A stretch of 7,982 nt of DNA, from NCBI GenBank assembly GCA_019246455.1, contig JAFAQJ010000114.1, positions 1 through 7,982 on the forward strand. The letters run 5' to 3'. Below, in pieces: positions 1 through 7,450 of this stretch (position 1 is its first letter; every line of letters starts with the position of its first letter). The notes under the pieces are model-generated. The model saw only the letters and a list, made by a program, of their open reading frames with translations, was not told the origin of the DNA and ran no database searches. This DNA comes from Pseudolabrys sp. (lineage in GTDB: Bacteria > Pseudomonadota > Alphaproteobacteria > Rhizobiales > Xanthobacteraceae). The position numbers and the translations under genes are program-made.

Positions 1-828
1 GGCGGATTCACTCTTGCCGGCTTCCTTCTTGTCGCAGAGTGCGAACATCTGCAGCCCCTGCGCCGTCGGTTCCGGCGTAGTAAGTTGGCCAAGTTCCATC
101 TTGCTGAGCAGTTCGCGCAATTGCTGCGACAGATCAGCGGAGCTGCGGGTCACGGGTTCGCGCACCGCGACGTCACGTAGTGCTCGCGCGAGTTTCAGGC
201 CATCGGCGCAGTTCTGGAAACGGCCGCGAAGATTTTCCGTTTCCCGGCGCTTGGCGTCGAGCAAGGCTTCAGGAGAACCGCTCGGCACCACCACCACGAT
301 CGGATAAAGCGTGTAAATGTACGCCGCGTCCTCCGCCGCTGAACCGCGTTCCTTCAGCGCCTTTTCGATATCGCTGTCGCCGACCTGAAGGCTCGACTGA
401 TAGCGGCCGCGCACCAATTGTTGCCAGGTGATGTCAGCGCGCAGTTTGGCCTTGAAGGCACCAGCACTGGCGCCGCGCGCCGTCAGCATTTGCCCGAGCT
501 GCTCGGAAGTCATGCGGGCGCGTCGCGCCATCGTGCCGAAGGCATCGTCGACGTCGGTGTCGCCGATTTCGAACGAATAGCGCTTGGCGATGGCGAGTTT
601 CAATCGATCGTCGATCAGGAGATTAATGGCTTGCTGCCGCGTCGGCACCTTGTTGGTTGTGATCTGTTCGAGTTTGATGCGTTGCTCGACGTCGAGTGCC
701 GTGATGGGCGCACCGTTGACGAGGACGACGACCTGCGCATGCGCCGGCGCCGCAAAGCTTGCAGCGGCGATCAAGAACGCCCCAAGTGCCAAATTTGCAA
801 ACCACTTTCTTAACGTATTCCCGATCAT
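1..828 (-). CDS. surA: SurA-like periplasmic chaperone, C-terminus cut off by window edge
   Basis: The frame read from ATG at 828 stays open for 276 codons to the left edge with no stop, so the gene is partial. Residues 1-31 form a signal peptide: basic start (R7, K8), hydrophobic stretch, then an AHA cleavage site before Q32. Residues about 33-155 match the SurA N-terminal chaperone domain, opening with VNGAPITALDVEQR at 37-50. Residues about 165-270 resemble a parvulin fold, but I see no clear catalytic parvulin motif; C207 and C265 flank it. Known alphaproteobacterial members are about 300 residues, so perhaps 30 are missing. SurA escorts unfolded outer-membrane proteins, LptD among them, across the periplasm, which fits its position 5 nt after lptD. 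No good Shine-Dalgarno lies before the ATG, so translation is probably coupled to lptD. Family identity is firm; prolyl isomerase activity is doubtful. Confidence 0.85.
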   Translation of the reverse strand, partial: MIGNTLRKWFANLALGAFLIAAASFAAPAHAQVVVLVNGAPITALDVEQRIKLEQITTNKVPTRQQAINLLIDDRLKLAIAKRYSFEIGDTDVDDAFGTMARRARMTSEQLGQMLTARGASAGAFKAKLRADITWQQLVRGRYQSSLQVGDSDIEKALKERGSAAEDAAYIYTLYPIVVVVPSGSPEALLDAKRRETENLRGRFQNCADGLKLARALRDVAVREPVTRSSADLSQQLRELLSKMELGQLTTPEPTAQGLQMFALCDKKEAGKSESA

Positions 829-833
829 GCGAT

Positions 834-3326
834 CTAGTTGCCGTTCGCTGATGTGGTGGCGACGTTCTGGCTCACAGTCGAGCCTCCGATGGTGCGCAAT
901 GCGAATTGCAGCATGATCGCGTTGACCTTGATCGGGGAAGTCGTGCCATTGACGTCATAGGAGTACGACGTCGAGTAGTTGAGGGCCAGGATGAAACAAT
1001 CATCGATGTAGCCGATGCCGAACCGGGTCGAGTTGATCTTGTTGGCGTTCAGATCATAGAGTGCGGCGCCGAAGATCGCCCAGTTGGCATCAAGCTTATA
1101 CTGCGCGGATCCGAGGATTCCTTGGCGGCGATAGAGGAAACCCAGATTGGGCTGCGACGCATAGTCCCCGTAGAGCACCGACATGTTCCAGCGATTAAAG
1201 TTCGCGCTGGCCTGCAGCTCGGTACGTTGCGGGGTCATTGTGTCCTTGTCGAAGCGGAAGCGTGACGAGAATGAGTAGGTCCGGTTTGGCGCGAAGGTGA
1301 AGCGCGCGACATAGTCAGAGCGCGCCGTATCGAGACCGCTGTCGAGGCCGGTATTGGTCAGGCCGGCCTGGGCAAATGAGTTGGCGCCGAATAGCTGGTA
1401 CGACTGGCCGAACAGCGCGCTGACCGCACCGCCCTGGTTGAACTGCGCGGTGTACTGGAACCCGGCATTGGCGCGTCCGCCGCCCTCGGCGCGGTCCCAG
1501 CCGGAGAACTTGTCGACCTTGAACAGATTGCTGTCATCGAAGGTAAAGCTCTGCGCGTCTTCGTTTGGCCAGCGATTGACCTGCGTTTCGTTCGGGCGCG
1601 CGATGATCTGCGCGATCGGCTCAAAAGTTTGTGTGCCCCAGCTCTGCACATTGATAAAGGGGTAACGGTATTCGAGCCCGACGGTCGGCATGCCGCGGAC
1701 GAGGTCCTGATCGCCGGTCGGCAGATAGTTCGATACGCCCGTCTCATTCTTGATCGACATTGCGGCAGCGTCGACCCGCACCGAGGCAAATGGCGTCCAG
1801 ACCTGGCCGATCGGATCGGTAATCGAGCGGCGCCAATCGCCCTGCGTCGAGAACCGTGTGTAAGTGCCGGGGATACCGCGCAGCAGGCAATTTGTCGAAG
1901 TCTTGAGCGTCGGATCTGCCGTTTGGGCACACTGGCCGTTGCCGGTTGCGGCAGCCGTGATCGCATCGAAGTCGGCGCTGTCGCGGCTCAGACTGGTGAA
2001 ATTCGTCTTGAAGCCCAATTCACCGCCCAAGATCGGGCGATCGAAGATGTAGCTGTAGTCGACGACCGGATGAATGACGGGAATCTGCGATTGGTTATCC
2101 GCGCTCGAGAAGCCGTAGAAGTACATAGCGCGCGCGTCGAAATAGCTTCGGTTGCCCTTGCCAGTAATGTAGGCCTGCGACAGCGCTTCGCTGACGAGCG
2201 GCAGGCCGATCTGCGGGTCGACGTTGGGTTGACGAAACGCCGACAGGCTCGGCCGATAGTCCTGCAGATAGGAGCGGTCCGTCATCGCGATGCCGTTCCA
2301 GCCCCACACCCATTTGTCGTTGAGCGCGAACTGGCCGGTACTCTCGATGCTGCCACGGAAATTGCGGTTACCCGGCGCGTCGGACGAGAAATAATTCTTG
2401 TTGAGTTGCTCGATGCCGGTGGCCCGTACCGCGTAGGAACCGTTGCTCAGACGCTGACGGAATTCGCCCTGCAGCAACGGTCCTTGCCTCGAAGTAATCA
2501 TCGGGGAGAACGTCGCGTCGTAATCCGGCGCGAGCGCCCAGTAGTACGGAATGTCGACGCTGGCGCCGTAGATCGAGCTATAGCCCGGCACCGGAATGAG
2601 GAAGCCGGTCTTGCGCTTGACCGTCGGATCCGGCGCCGAGAAATACGGCATGTAAGCGAGCGGCGTGCCGTAGAACTCGAGGTGCGCGTCCTCGAAATAC
2701 ATCATCTTCTCGCCCTGATCGTGGATGATGCGCGCGGCCTTGATCTGCCACAGCGGTGGTTTCTTCGGGTCGTCCTTGCACGGCAGACACGCGGTGTAGA
2801 CGCCGTTATCGAACACCGTGAAGTTGCCTCCGGTGCGGTTGGCGCGGGCTGCCGCCATGCGGGTGCGGTCGGGCGTGTCGAGATGCAGTGAATCGACGAA
2901 ACCGTCGCGGTAGTCGTCCGACAAGTCCATCACCTCGCCGTATGTGACGTTGCCCTCGGCGTCGGTAAGCTGGACATTGCCTTCGGCGTGCAGGCGCTTG
3001 GAGGACTCGTCGTAGATCACCTTGTCGGCCTGCAGCGTCGAGCCGCCGTAATAGATCTGGACGTTGCCGACCGCGGCGACGCGGTGGTTGGTGTAGTCGT
3101 AATCGAGCTGGCGCGCCTGAACGAGCATTTGGTCCTTGCCGTTCTGCTTAGGCAACGTGGCGCGTTTCACCGGCGGGGGCGTTGGAGGGAACGTGAGAGA
3201 CTGCGCATGCGCGGGCGCCGCGCCGAAATCGGCGGCGAGCGTCAGTGCCAGGAGGGCCAGCAGTAGGGAAAGACCGCGTACACCGTTCGGTCGCATAGGC
3301 GGACGAGCGGTCGGCAACCCAGCCAT
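834..3326 (-). CDS. lptD: LPS-assembly protein LptD (outer-membrane LPS translocon)
   Basis: LptD is the outer-membrane barrel that, with lipoprotein LptE, inserts lipopolysaccharide into the outer leaflet. I read 830 residues from ATG at 3326. A 22-codon upstream extension is open, but the chosen ATG overlaps the lptG stop as TAATG and has AGGAGG 7 nt before it. The resulting N-terminus is a signal peptide with a hydrophobic run at 19-32 and an AHA site before Q42. Residues about 65-200 are the OstA/LptA-like beta-jellyroll that receives LPS from the periplasmic bridge (VGNVQIYYGG and AEGNVQLTD repeats). From about 220 onward comes the LptD barrel, with many aromatic-rich alternating strands. 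Cysteines sit at 180, 183, 466, 480 and 777. E. coli LptD needs non-consecutive disulfides between its N-terminal domain and barrel, and C180/C183 with C777 could serve that role here. Length is close to E. coli LptD (784). The C-terminal tail after about 812 is low-complexity. Confidence 0.97.
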   Translation of the reverse strand: MAGLPTARPPMRPNGVRGLSLLLALLALTLAADFGAAPAHAQSLTFPPTPPPVKRATLPKQNGKDQMLVQARQLDYDYTNHRVAAVGNVQIYYGGSTLQADKVIYDESSKRLHAEGNVQLTDAEGNVTYGEVMDLSDDYRDGFVDSLHLDTPDRTRMAAARANRTGGNFTVFDNGVYTACLPCKDDPKKPPLWQIKAARIIHDQGEKMMYFEDAHLEFYGTPLAYMPYFSAPDPTVKRKTGFLIPVPGYSSIYGASVDIPYYWALAPDYDATFSPMITSRQGPLLQGEFRQRLSNGSYAVRATGIEQLNKNYFSSDAPGNRNFRGSIESTGQFALNDKWVWGWNGIAMTDRSYLQDYRPSLSAFRQPNVDPQIGLPLVSEALSQAYITGKGNRSYFDARAMYFYGFSSADNQSQIPVIHPVVDYSYIFDRPILGGELGFKTNFTSLSRDSADFDAITAAATGNGQCAQTADPTLKTSTNCLLRGIPGTYTRFSTQGDWRRSITDPIGQVWTPFASVRVDAAAMSIKNETGVSNYLPTGDQDLVRGMPTVGLEYRYPFINVQSWGTQTFEPIAQIIARPNETQVNRWPNEDAQSFTFDDSNLFKVDKFSGWDRAEGGGRANAGFQYTAQFNQGGAVSALFGQSYQLFGANSFAQAGLTNTGLDSGLDTARSDYVARFTFAPNRTYSFSSRFRFDKDTMTPQRTELQASANFNRWNMSVLYGDYASQPNLGFLYRRQGILGSAQYKLDANWAIFGAALYDLNANKINSTRFGIGYIDDCFILALNYSTSYSYDVNGTTSPIKVNAIMLQFALRTIGGSTVSQNVATTSANGN

Positions 3327-4408
3327 TACCCGTCCTCCTGATACAGCAACGCAACAAAACCGGTGATGCCACCGACAAGCACAGGCAGCCAAGCCGCTGC
3401 CACGGGGTGCATCAGCTCGGCCTTGGCCATGTCGTCGGTAACTTTGGAAAAAACATAAAGCAGAAAGCCCGACGCCACGCCACTTAAAACCATCTTTTGG
3501 ACGCCGCCGAAGCGGAAGAAACGTAGACTGACGGCGGCGGCAAGAAAAACCATCGCGGCCAACAGGAAAGGCTTGGCCAACAGCTTATGAAACTGCAGCC
3601 GATAGCCTGCAGCCGCCAATCCAGCCTTCTCAGCGATGCCGATATACTGCGGAAGATCCCAAAACGGCACGGTCTCGGGCGTCGCAAAACTTTCGCGTAC
3701 TTGCTCGCGCGTCAAATTGGTCGGCAGCAGAACTTCGGCGCGGTCGTGCGGCTCGGCATTCGATGGATATTCGCGAACGTCGATCAGCCGCCACGTCGAG
3801 CTCTCGAGGATCGCCGTGCGCGCCTCGTAGCGTTGTTGATAGCGACCGGCGTTGTCGAAGGCGAAGACCGAAACCCCGTTGAGCTGTGCGCCCTGCTGCT
3901 GGCTCGATTGCGCGCCGATGATGGCTTGGCCGTCGTCGGTGCGTTGGCGCACCCAGAAAGCGCCGCCCGTCGAGGTCGGCTGGCCGAACAATTGCGCCTC
4001 AAGGCGCTTCGATTGTTCCTGCAGAATGGCGGAAACCGGATTGTAAATTGCGGTTGCCAGAACGCCGATCAGGAAAGCCGCGATGATCGCCGGCGAAATG
4101 AATTGCCAGGCTGAGACGCCGGCTGCGCGGGCGATCACCAATTCGAGCCGCCGCGATAGCGTGAGATAGCACGACATCGCGCCAATCAGGACGCAGAATG
4201 GCATCAGCCGCTCGGCGACCTGCGGCACACGGTAGATCGAGGTTTTTGCAACTAAGAGTGCCGATACGTTCGGTATTTCCGAAGCGCGGCGCATCAACTC
4301 GACGTAGTCGATCAGCACCGTCAGCGCGATCAACCCGCAGAACACGGCCAATACTGCGCTGATGAAACGCATCCCGAAATAACGCGAGAGAGTGATGCCG
4401 TGGAACAT
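3326..4408 (-). CDS. lptG: LPS export ABC transporter permease LptG
   Basis: LptG pairs with LptF and two copies of the ATPase LptB in the inner membrane (LptB2FG) to pull LPS from the bilayer and pass it to LptC. From ATG at 4408 the protein has 360 residues, the usual family size. Hydrophobic segments fall near 12-33, 64-84, 101-122, 276-295, 304-322 and 335-355. The soluble stretch 125-265 between the third and fourth is the periplasmic beta-jellyroll, giving the classic 3 TM + jellyroll + 3 TM layout. The opening ITLSRYFGMRF is typical of LptG rather than LptF. An in-frame TTG at 4429 would add seven residues and overlap lptF by 14 nt. I prefer the ATG, which leaves a 7-nt gap after the lptF stop, but neither start has a clear Shine-Dalgarno. 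The gene ends in TAA sharing its last base with the lptD ATG. Confidence 0.95.
   Translation of the reverse strand: MFHGITLSRYFGMRFISAVLAVFCGLIALTVLIDYVELMRRASEIPNVSALLVAKTSIYRVPQVAERLMPFCVLIGAMSCYLTLSRRLELVIARAAGVSAWQFISPAIIAAFLIGVLATAIYNPVSAILQEQSKRLEAQLFGQPTSTGGAFWVRQRTDDGQAIIGAQSSQQQGAQLNGVSVFAFDNAGRYQQRYEARTAILESSTWRLIDVREYPSNAEPHDRAEVLLPTNLTREQVRESFATPETVPFWDLPQYIGIAEKAGLAAAGYRLQFHKLLAKPFLLAAMVFLAAAVSLRFFRFGGVQKMVLSGVASGFLLYVFSKVTDDMAKAELMHPVAAAWLPVLVGGITGFVALLYQEDG
3334..3339 (-). promoter_or_regulatory. Strong ribosome binding site for lptD
   Basis: On the minus strand this reads AGGAGG, 7 nt before the ATG at 3326 and inside the last codons of lptG. It is the best Shine-Dalgarno in the window. 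It decides the lptD start against the longer open frame beginning at 3392, and implies that lptD can recruit ribosomes itself as well as by coupling from lptG. Confidence 0.85.
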
Positions 4409-4415
4409 GTCGCGT

Positions 4416-5579
4416 TTACGGAGTTGCAAAACGGCGCATCAGCCGTTCGGTGAGGAGCCCGATCCCGTTGGTCACGAAAGCGGGTGGTTCGATGATGATG
4501 CCGCGATAGATCACGTAGAGGCCGCCGCCGATCGCGGCGGCGATTACGACGTATTGCAGGGCGAGGAAGGCAGCGACGTGCACACCCATGACGCCCGACA
4601 CAAAGCCGAGCAGCCGCACCAGCGCCATCACGCCGAGCGCGCCGACGAGCGAGGTCGTGCGGCTTTGGCGGGTCGTGCGCGGTTGTCCGAGATAGGCGAA
4701 GGCGATGACGATGAAGGCGATCGGGTAAAGCGGTGCGAGCAGGCGGTCGTGCATCTCGGCGCGGAATTGTCCTGGCTGTTCGCTCAACCAGGGATCGGCG
4801 GGGTCAGGCCAGATCAATTGCCAAAGATAACGCTCGCGGATCGAATATTTGACTGCGGCCGGTCCCGTATTGCCGAATCCCGACAGATCAAGCGCGTAGC
4901 GGTCGAACACCACGAAACTCGGATCGCGCCGGCCGGCTTGGTAGCGCTGCACCGTGCCGGAGCGCAGGATCAGGAACGTGCCACTCTCGTTTTCGAGAAG
5001 ATCGCCGACATCGGCTAGCGTCGTCACGCGCTCTTCGGGACTGCGCCGGTCGTCGAGGAAAACCCCGAGCAATTGCCCGCTGGGCAAGCGGGCTCGGATA
5101 TGCATGGTCACGCCGCTTTCGATCGTGACAAAGCGCCCGGGCTGCACGACACTGCTGACGACGTTGGCGCGCACGGCGGTGAGCCAGTCGCGCAGCATGC
5201 GCAGCCCCTTGGGCGCGAAATAGGCGCTGGTCGCCGCAACCAGCAGCGAAACGACGATAGTGACTGGGACGAAAGCGCGGAAAAGCAGCCACGGCGAAAT
5301 GCCGGCTGCGTTCATCACGATGATTTCCGAGTCCGTCGAGAGCTTGTTGAGCGTGTGCGTTGCGGCAATGAACAGCGCAATCGGCGCAATCACCAGCACC
5401 AGCAACGGGATGATCAGCCCAGTAATGCCGACGAAAACGAAGAACGACTGCCCTTGGTTGGTCAGCAGGTCGATGTCGCGCAACGCCTGGGTAATCCAGA
5501 TCACCGCCGTCAGGCTGATCAGGATGACCAGAAAAGCGCCGAACGTCGTTCGGAAGATGTAGTGCCCGATCGACCCCAT
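4416..5579 (-). CDS. lptF: LPS export ABC transporter permease LptF
   Basis: LptF is the second inner-membrane permease of the LptB2FG extractor. The protein has 387 residues from ATG at 5579; the opening MGSIGHYIFR, followed by TQALRDIDLLTNQGQ at about 30-44, is characteristic of alphaproteobacterial LptF. Membrane segments lie near 10-31, 49-73, 98-122, 279-298, 308-330 and 335-357. The periplasmic jellyroll spans about 125-260. The region STDSEIIVMNAAGIS at 81-95, between TM2 and TM3, is where family members carry the coupling helix that contacts LptB. The gene is first in the run lptF-lptG-lptD-surA and is divergent from pepA, so its promoter must lie in 5580-5936. A G-rich stretch (GGGGGA on the minus strand, 5591-5596) stands 11 nt before the ATG and is a rather distant, weak Shine-Dalgarno. 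lptB and lptC are not in the window. Confidence 0.96.
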   Translation of the reverse strand: MGSIGHYIFRTTFGAFLVILISLTAVIWITQALRDIDLLTNQGQSFFVFVGITGLIIPLLVLVIAPIALFIAATHTLNKLSTDSEIIVMNAAGISPWLLFRAFVPVTIVVSLLVAATSAYFAPKGLRMLRDWLTAVRANVVSSVVQPGRFVTIESGVTMHIRARLPSGQLLGVFLDDRRSPEERVTTLADVGDLLENESGTFLILRSGTVQRYQAGRRDPSFVVFDRYALDLSGFGNTGPAAVKYSIRERYLWQLIWPDPADPWLSEQPGQFRAEMHDRLLAPLYPIAFIVIAFAYLGQPRTTRQSRTTSLVGALGVMALVRLLGFVSGVMGVHVAAFLALQYVVIAAAIGGGLYVIYRGIIIEPPAFVTNGIGLLTERLMRRFATP

Positions 5580-5620
5580 TCGCAGCGACGTCCCCCAAGT
5601 AAACTGCGCGCAACGCCAAA

Positions 5621-5642
5621 CGCCCGGGGTCCCGACCGGGCG
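5621..5642 (-). repeat. GC-rich inverted repeat in the lptF leader region
   Basis: Arms CGCCCGG (5621-5627) and CCGGGCG (5636-5642) are perfectly complementary over 7 bp around an 8-nt loop. If the lptF transcript starts in the AT-rich core, this hairpin would form in its 5' leader, 41 nt before the ATG. No T-run of terminator type follows. Function is unknown, and chance occurrence in GC-rich DNA is possible. Confidence 0.45.
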
Positions 5643-5769
5643 CGGGAATTGAGCCTAAGCCCAAGACACTATTGGTATATCTTGATCTGCCGACAAAATG
5701 GCCGGTCAAAGGCAAAGCCCTTGAATATAAACAATAAAAAGTTAATTGCGGCAGGCTCTTAGCCCTCAA

Positions 5770-5792
5770 AATCGAGCGTTTTCGGCTCGATT
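5770..5792 (+). repeat. Inverted repeat in the pepA leader region
   Basis: Arms AATCGAGC (5770-5777) and GCTCGATT (5785-5792) pair perfectly over 8 bp around a 7-nt loop containing four T residues. The repeat lies at the pepA-side border of the AT-rich core, so it could be an operator or a leader hairpin. No known binding site was recognised. Confidence 0.45.
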
Positions 5793-5804
5793 CGAAGTCC
5801 TTTT

Positions 5805-5854
5805 CGACCGAGCGTCTCGTCGAGCCAAGGAAATCGAGGCGGAAAACTCGGTCG
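5805..5854 (+). repeat. Second, wider inverted repeat upstream of pepA
   Basis: CGACCGAG (5805-5812) pairs perfectly with CTCGGTCG (5847-5854) over 8 bp across 34 nt. The enclosed stretch has its own small CTCG-T-CGAG symmetry at 5816-5824. With the neighbouring repeat it suggests a structured pepA leader of about 150 nt, but no riboswitch class was recognised. Confidence 0.35.
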
Positions 5855-5925
5855 CTGACCTAGGCAGGACCTGTCCGGGGGGTCCATATGGGCCAAAGAC
5901 AGCCCACCAAGCTTCACTTACCCGC

Positions 5926-5929
5926 AGGA
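5926..5929 (+). promoter_or_regulatory. Ribosome binding site for pepA
   Basis: AGGA stands 7 nt before the ATG at 5937, a normal spacing. It supports this start over the out-of-frame ATG at 5888, whose reading frame is not pepA. Confidence 0.7.
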
Positions 5930-5936
5930 TCGTTCA

Positions 5937-7436
5937 ATGGCGGATATCGACAGTTTTGCCTTCAGCCCCTTCACAACCGGAAAGGGAGCGCTGGTGGTGT
6001 TCTGCGACGAGGGCCTGAAATTCGGCTCCGCGACCGCCAAAGCGCTGGCCCCTGCCGCCAGTCTCGTCACCCGCGCGGCGAAGTCCGAGCGCTTTACCGG
6101 CAAGTCGGGCAGCGCGCTCGAGCTTGTGCTGCCGGCGGGTCTACCGGTCGCGCGGCTCGTCGTAATCGGCGTCGGCAAAGTATCGGCGCTCACCGAGAAG
6201 GATTTCCTCAAGTTCGGCGGTATGGCGCTCGGCAAACTGCCGGGCTCGGCTGCCGAAGCGGTGATCTTTGCCGACTTTCCGGGCGGCGTCGTGAAAGCGG
6301 CGCAAGCCGCCGACATGATGCTCGGGGCGCAGCTACGCAGCTATCGCTTCGACCGTTACAAGACCAAAAAGCAGGACGACGAGGACAAGCCGAAGAGCCG
6401 CAAAATTACGCTTGGTGTTGCCGACGCCGCCGCAGCTAAAAAGGCATTCGCGTCACGCGACGCCGTTGCGCAAGGCGTGCGCATTGCCCGCGATCTCGTC
6501 AACGAACCGCCGAACGTTCTTTATCCGGAAGAATTCGCGCGCCGCACGCTTGCGCTCAAGAAGCTCGGCGTTGCTGTCGAGGTACTCGATGTCAAGGCGA
6601 TGGCCAAGCTCGGCATGAACGCGCTGCTCGGCGTCGGTCAGGGATCACGTCACGACAGCCGCATAGTGGTGATGCGCTGGAACGGCGGCAAGAAGAACGA
6701 AGCGCCGCTCGCCTTCATCGGCAAGGGAGTGTGTTTCGACACCGGTGGCATCTCGATCAAGCCCTCCGCCGGCATGGAAGACATGAAAGGCGACATGGCG
6801 GGCGCCGCCTGCGTCACCGGCTTGATGCATGCGCTTGCGGCGCGCAAAGCGAAGGTCAACGCCGTCGGACTGATCGGCCTTGTCGAGAACATGCCCGACG
6901 GTAATGCGCAGCGGCCCGGCGATATCGTCACGTCGATGTCGGGCCAGACCATCGAGATCATTAATACCGACGCCGAAGGCCGTCTCGTGCTCGCTGACGT
7001 ACTCTGGTACGCGGCGAAAAAGTTCAAACCGAAATTCATGATCGATCTCGCGACACTCACCGGCGCGATCATCGTCGCGCTCGGTCACGAAAACGCCGGC
7101 CTGTTTTCGAACGACGACAAGCTGGCCGAACGCCTGACGCAAAGCGGGCTCGTGACCGGCGAACTCGTGTGGCGCATGCCGCTCGCGCCGGAGTACGACA
7201 AACAGATCGATTCTAAATTCGCCGACGTGAAGAACACCGGTGCCGGTCGCTGGGGCGGGGCCATCACGGCGGCGCAATTCCTGTTGCGGTTCGTCGCCGA
7301 CAAGACGCCATGGGCGCACCTCGATATCGCGGGCACCGGCATGGACTCGCGCCAGACCGAGATCAACAAGAGCTGGGGTTCGGGCTGGGGCGTGCGCTTG
7401 CTCGACCGCCTGGTGGCTGATCATTACGAGAGTTGA
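5937..7436 (+). CDS. pepA: Leucyl aminopeptidase, M17 family (PepA)
   Basis: This cytosolic metallo-aminopeptidase removes N-terminal amino acids, preferring leucine, from peptides, and usually works as a hexamer with two metal ions per subunit. The 499-residue length is standard. Residues about 1-165 are the variable N-terminal domain; 170-499 are the catalytic domain. By alignment to E. coli PepA at a constant offset of 7, the metal ligands are K263, D268, D286, D345 and E347, and the catalytic residues are K275 and R349; all are present. The family signature NTDAEGRL lies at 343-350. The start has AGGA 7 nt upstream. The gene is divergent from lptF and followed 14 nt later by holC, a linkage also seen in E. 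coli. E. coli PepA additionally binds DNA in carAB control and Xer recombination; whether this one does cannot be told here. A lysine/aspartate-rich linker at about 142-156 joins the two domains. Confidence 0.97.
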   Translation: MADIDSFAFSPFTTGKGALVVFCDEGLKFGSATAKALAPAASLVTRAAKSERFTGKSGSALELVLPAGLPVARLVVIGVGKVSALTEKDFLKFGGMALGKLPGSAAEAVIFADFPGGVVKAAQAADMMLGAQLRSYRFDRYKTKKQDDEDKPKSRKITLGVADAAAAKKAFASRDAVAQGVRIARDLVNEPPNVLYPEEFARRTLALKKLGVAVEVLDVKAMAKLGMNALLGVGQGSRHDSRIVVMRWNGGKKNEAPLAFIGKGVCFDTGGISIKPSAGMEDMKGDMAGAACVTGLMHALAARKAKVNAVGLIGLVENMPDGNAQRPGDIVTSMSGQTIEIINTDAEGRLVLADVLWYAAKKFKPKFMIDLATLTGAIIVALGHENAGLFSNDDKLAERLTQSGLVTGELVWRMPLAPEYDKQIDSKFADVKNTGAGRWGGAITAAQFLLRFVADKTPWAHLDIAGTGMDSRQTEINKSWGSGWGVRLLDRLVADHYES

Positions 7437-7450
7437 ACACCGTAAAGCAG

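Larger units (their letters stand above)
5580..5936. promoter_or_regulatory. Divergent intergenic region between lptF and pepA
   Basis: This 357-nt stretch separates the two divergent transcripts and should hold the promoters of both. Its core, about 5660-5760, is clearly AT-rich against the GC-rich surroundings, including a run at about 5723-5746 that is nearly all A and T. I could not fix a convincing -35/-10 pair for either direction. TTGACC, read on the minus strand at 5703-5708, and TTGAAT on the plus strand at 5721-5726 are possible -35 elements without good -10 partners. Open frames entering this region have no plausible start signal and overlap lptF or pepA out of frame, so I see no gene here. 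In E. coli, PepA also binds DNA and affects its own expression; nothing in this sequence shows that it does so here. Confidence 0.6.

Noticed and set aside
1..813. Plus-strand open frames at 14-307, 180-431, 418-813 and 584-916.
   Set aside because: All lie antisense to the surA-like gene, whose frame is open throughout with a signal peptide and a recognisable domain.
1629..2891. A 420-codon open frame on the plus strand inside lptD.
   Set aside because: It is antisense to an unmistakable LptD, its product is arginine/valine-rich without any recognisable domain, and long antisense frames are expected opposite GC-rich codons.
3327..3392. N-terminal extension of LptD by 22 residues.
   Set aside because: It would put a cysteine- and histidine-rich segment before the signal peptide and overlap lptG by more than 60 nt; the ATG at 3326 with AGGAGG is far better.
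5650..5760. CtrA-type site (TTAA, 7 nt, TTAA) in the AT-rich intergenic core.
   Set aside because: Only one TTAA half is present at the required spacing; the second does not match.
4888..5769. A 293-codon minus-strand frame overlapping the first part of lptF and the intergenic region.
   Set aside because: It runs out of frame with lptF, its product is arginine/alanine-rich with no membrane segments, and the lptF frame fully explains this DNA.
5888..6439. A 183-codon plus-strand frame beginning before pepA.
   Set aside because: It overlaps the well-supported pepA in another frame, lacks a Shine-Dalgarno and shows no recognisable domain.
7433..7450. TTG start for holC overlapping the pepA stop.
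   Set aside because: The ATG at 7451 gives the usual MTEILFYHLQ opening; the six extra residues do not look like part of the family.
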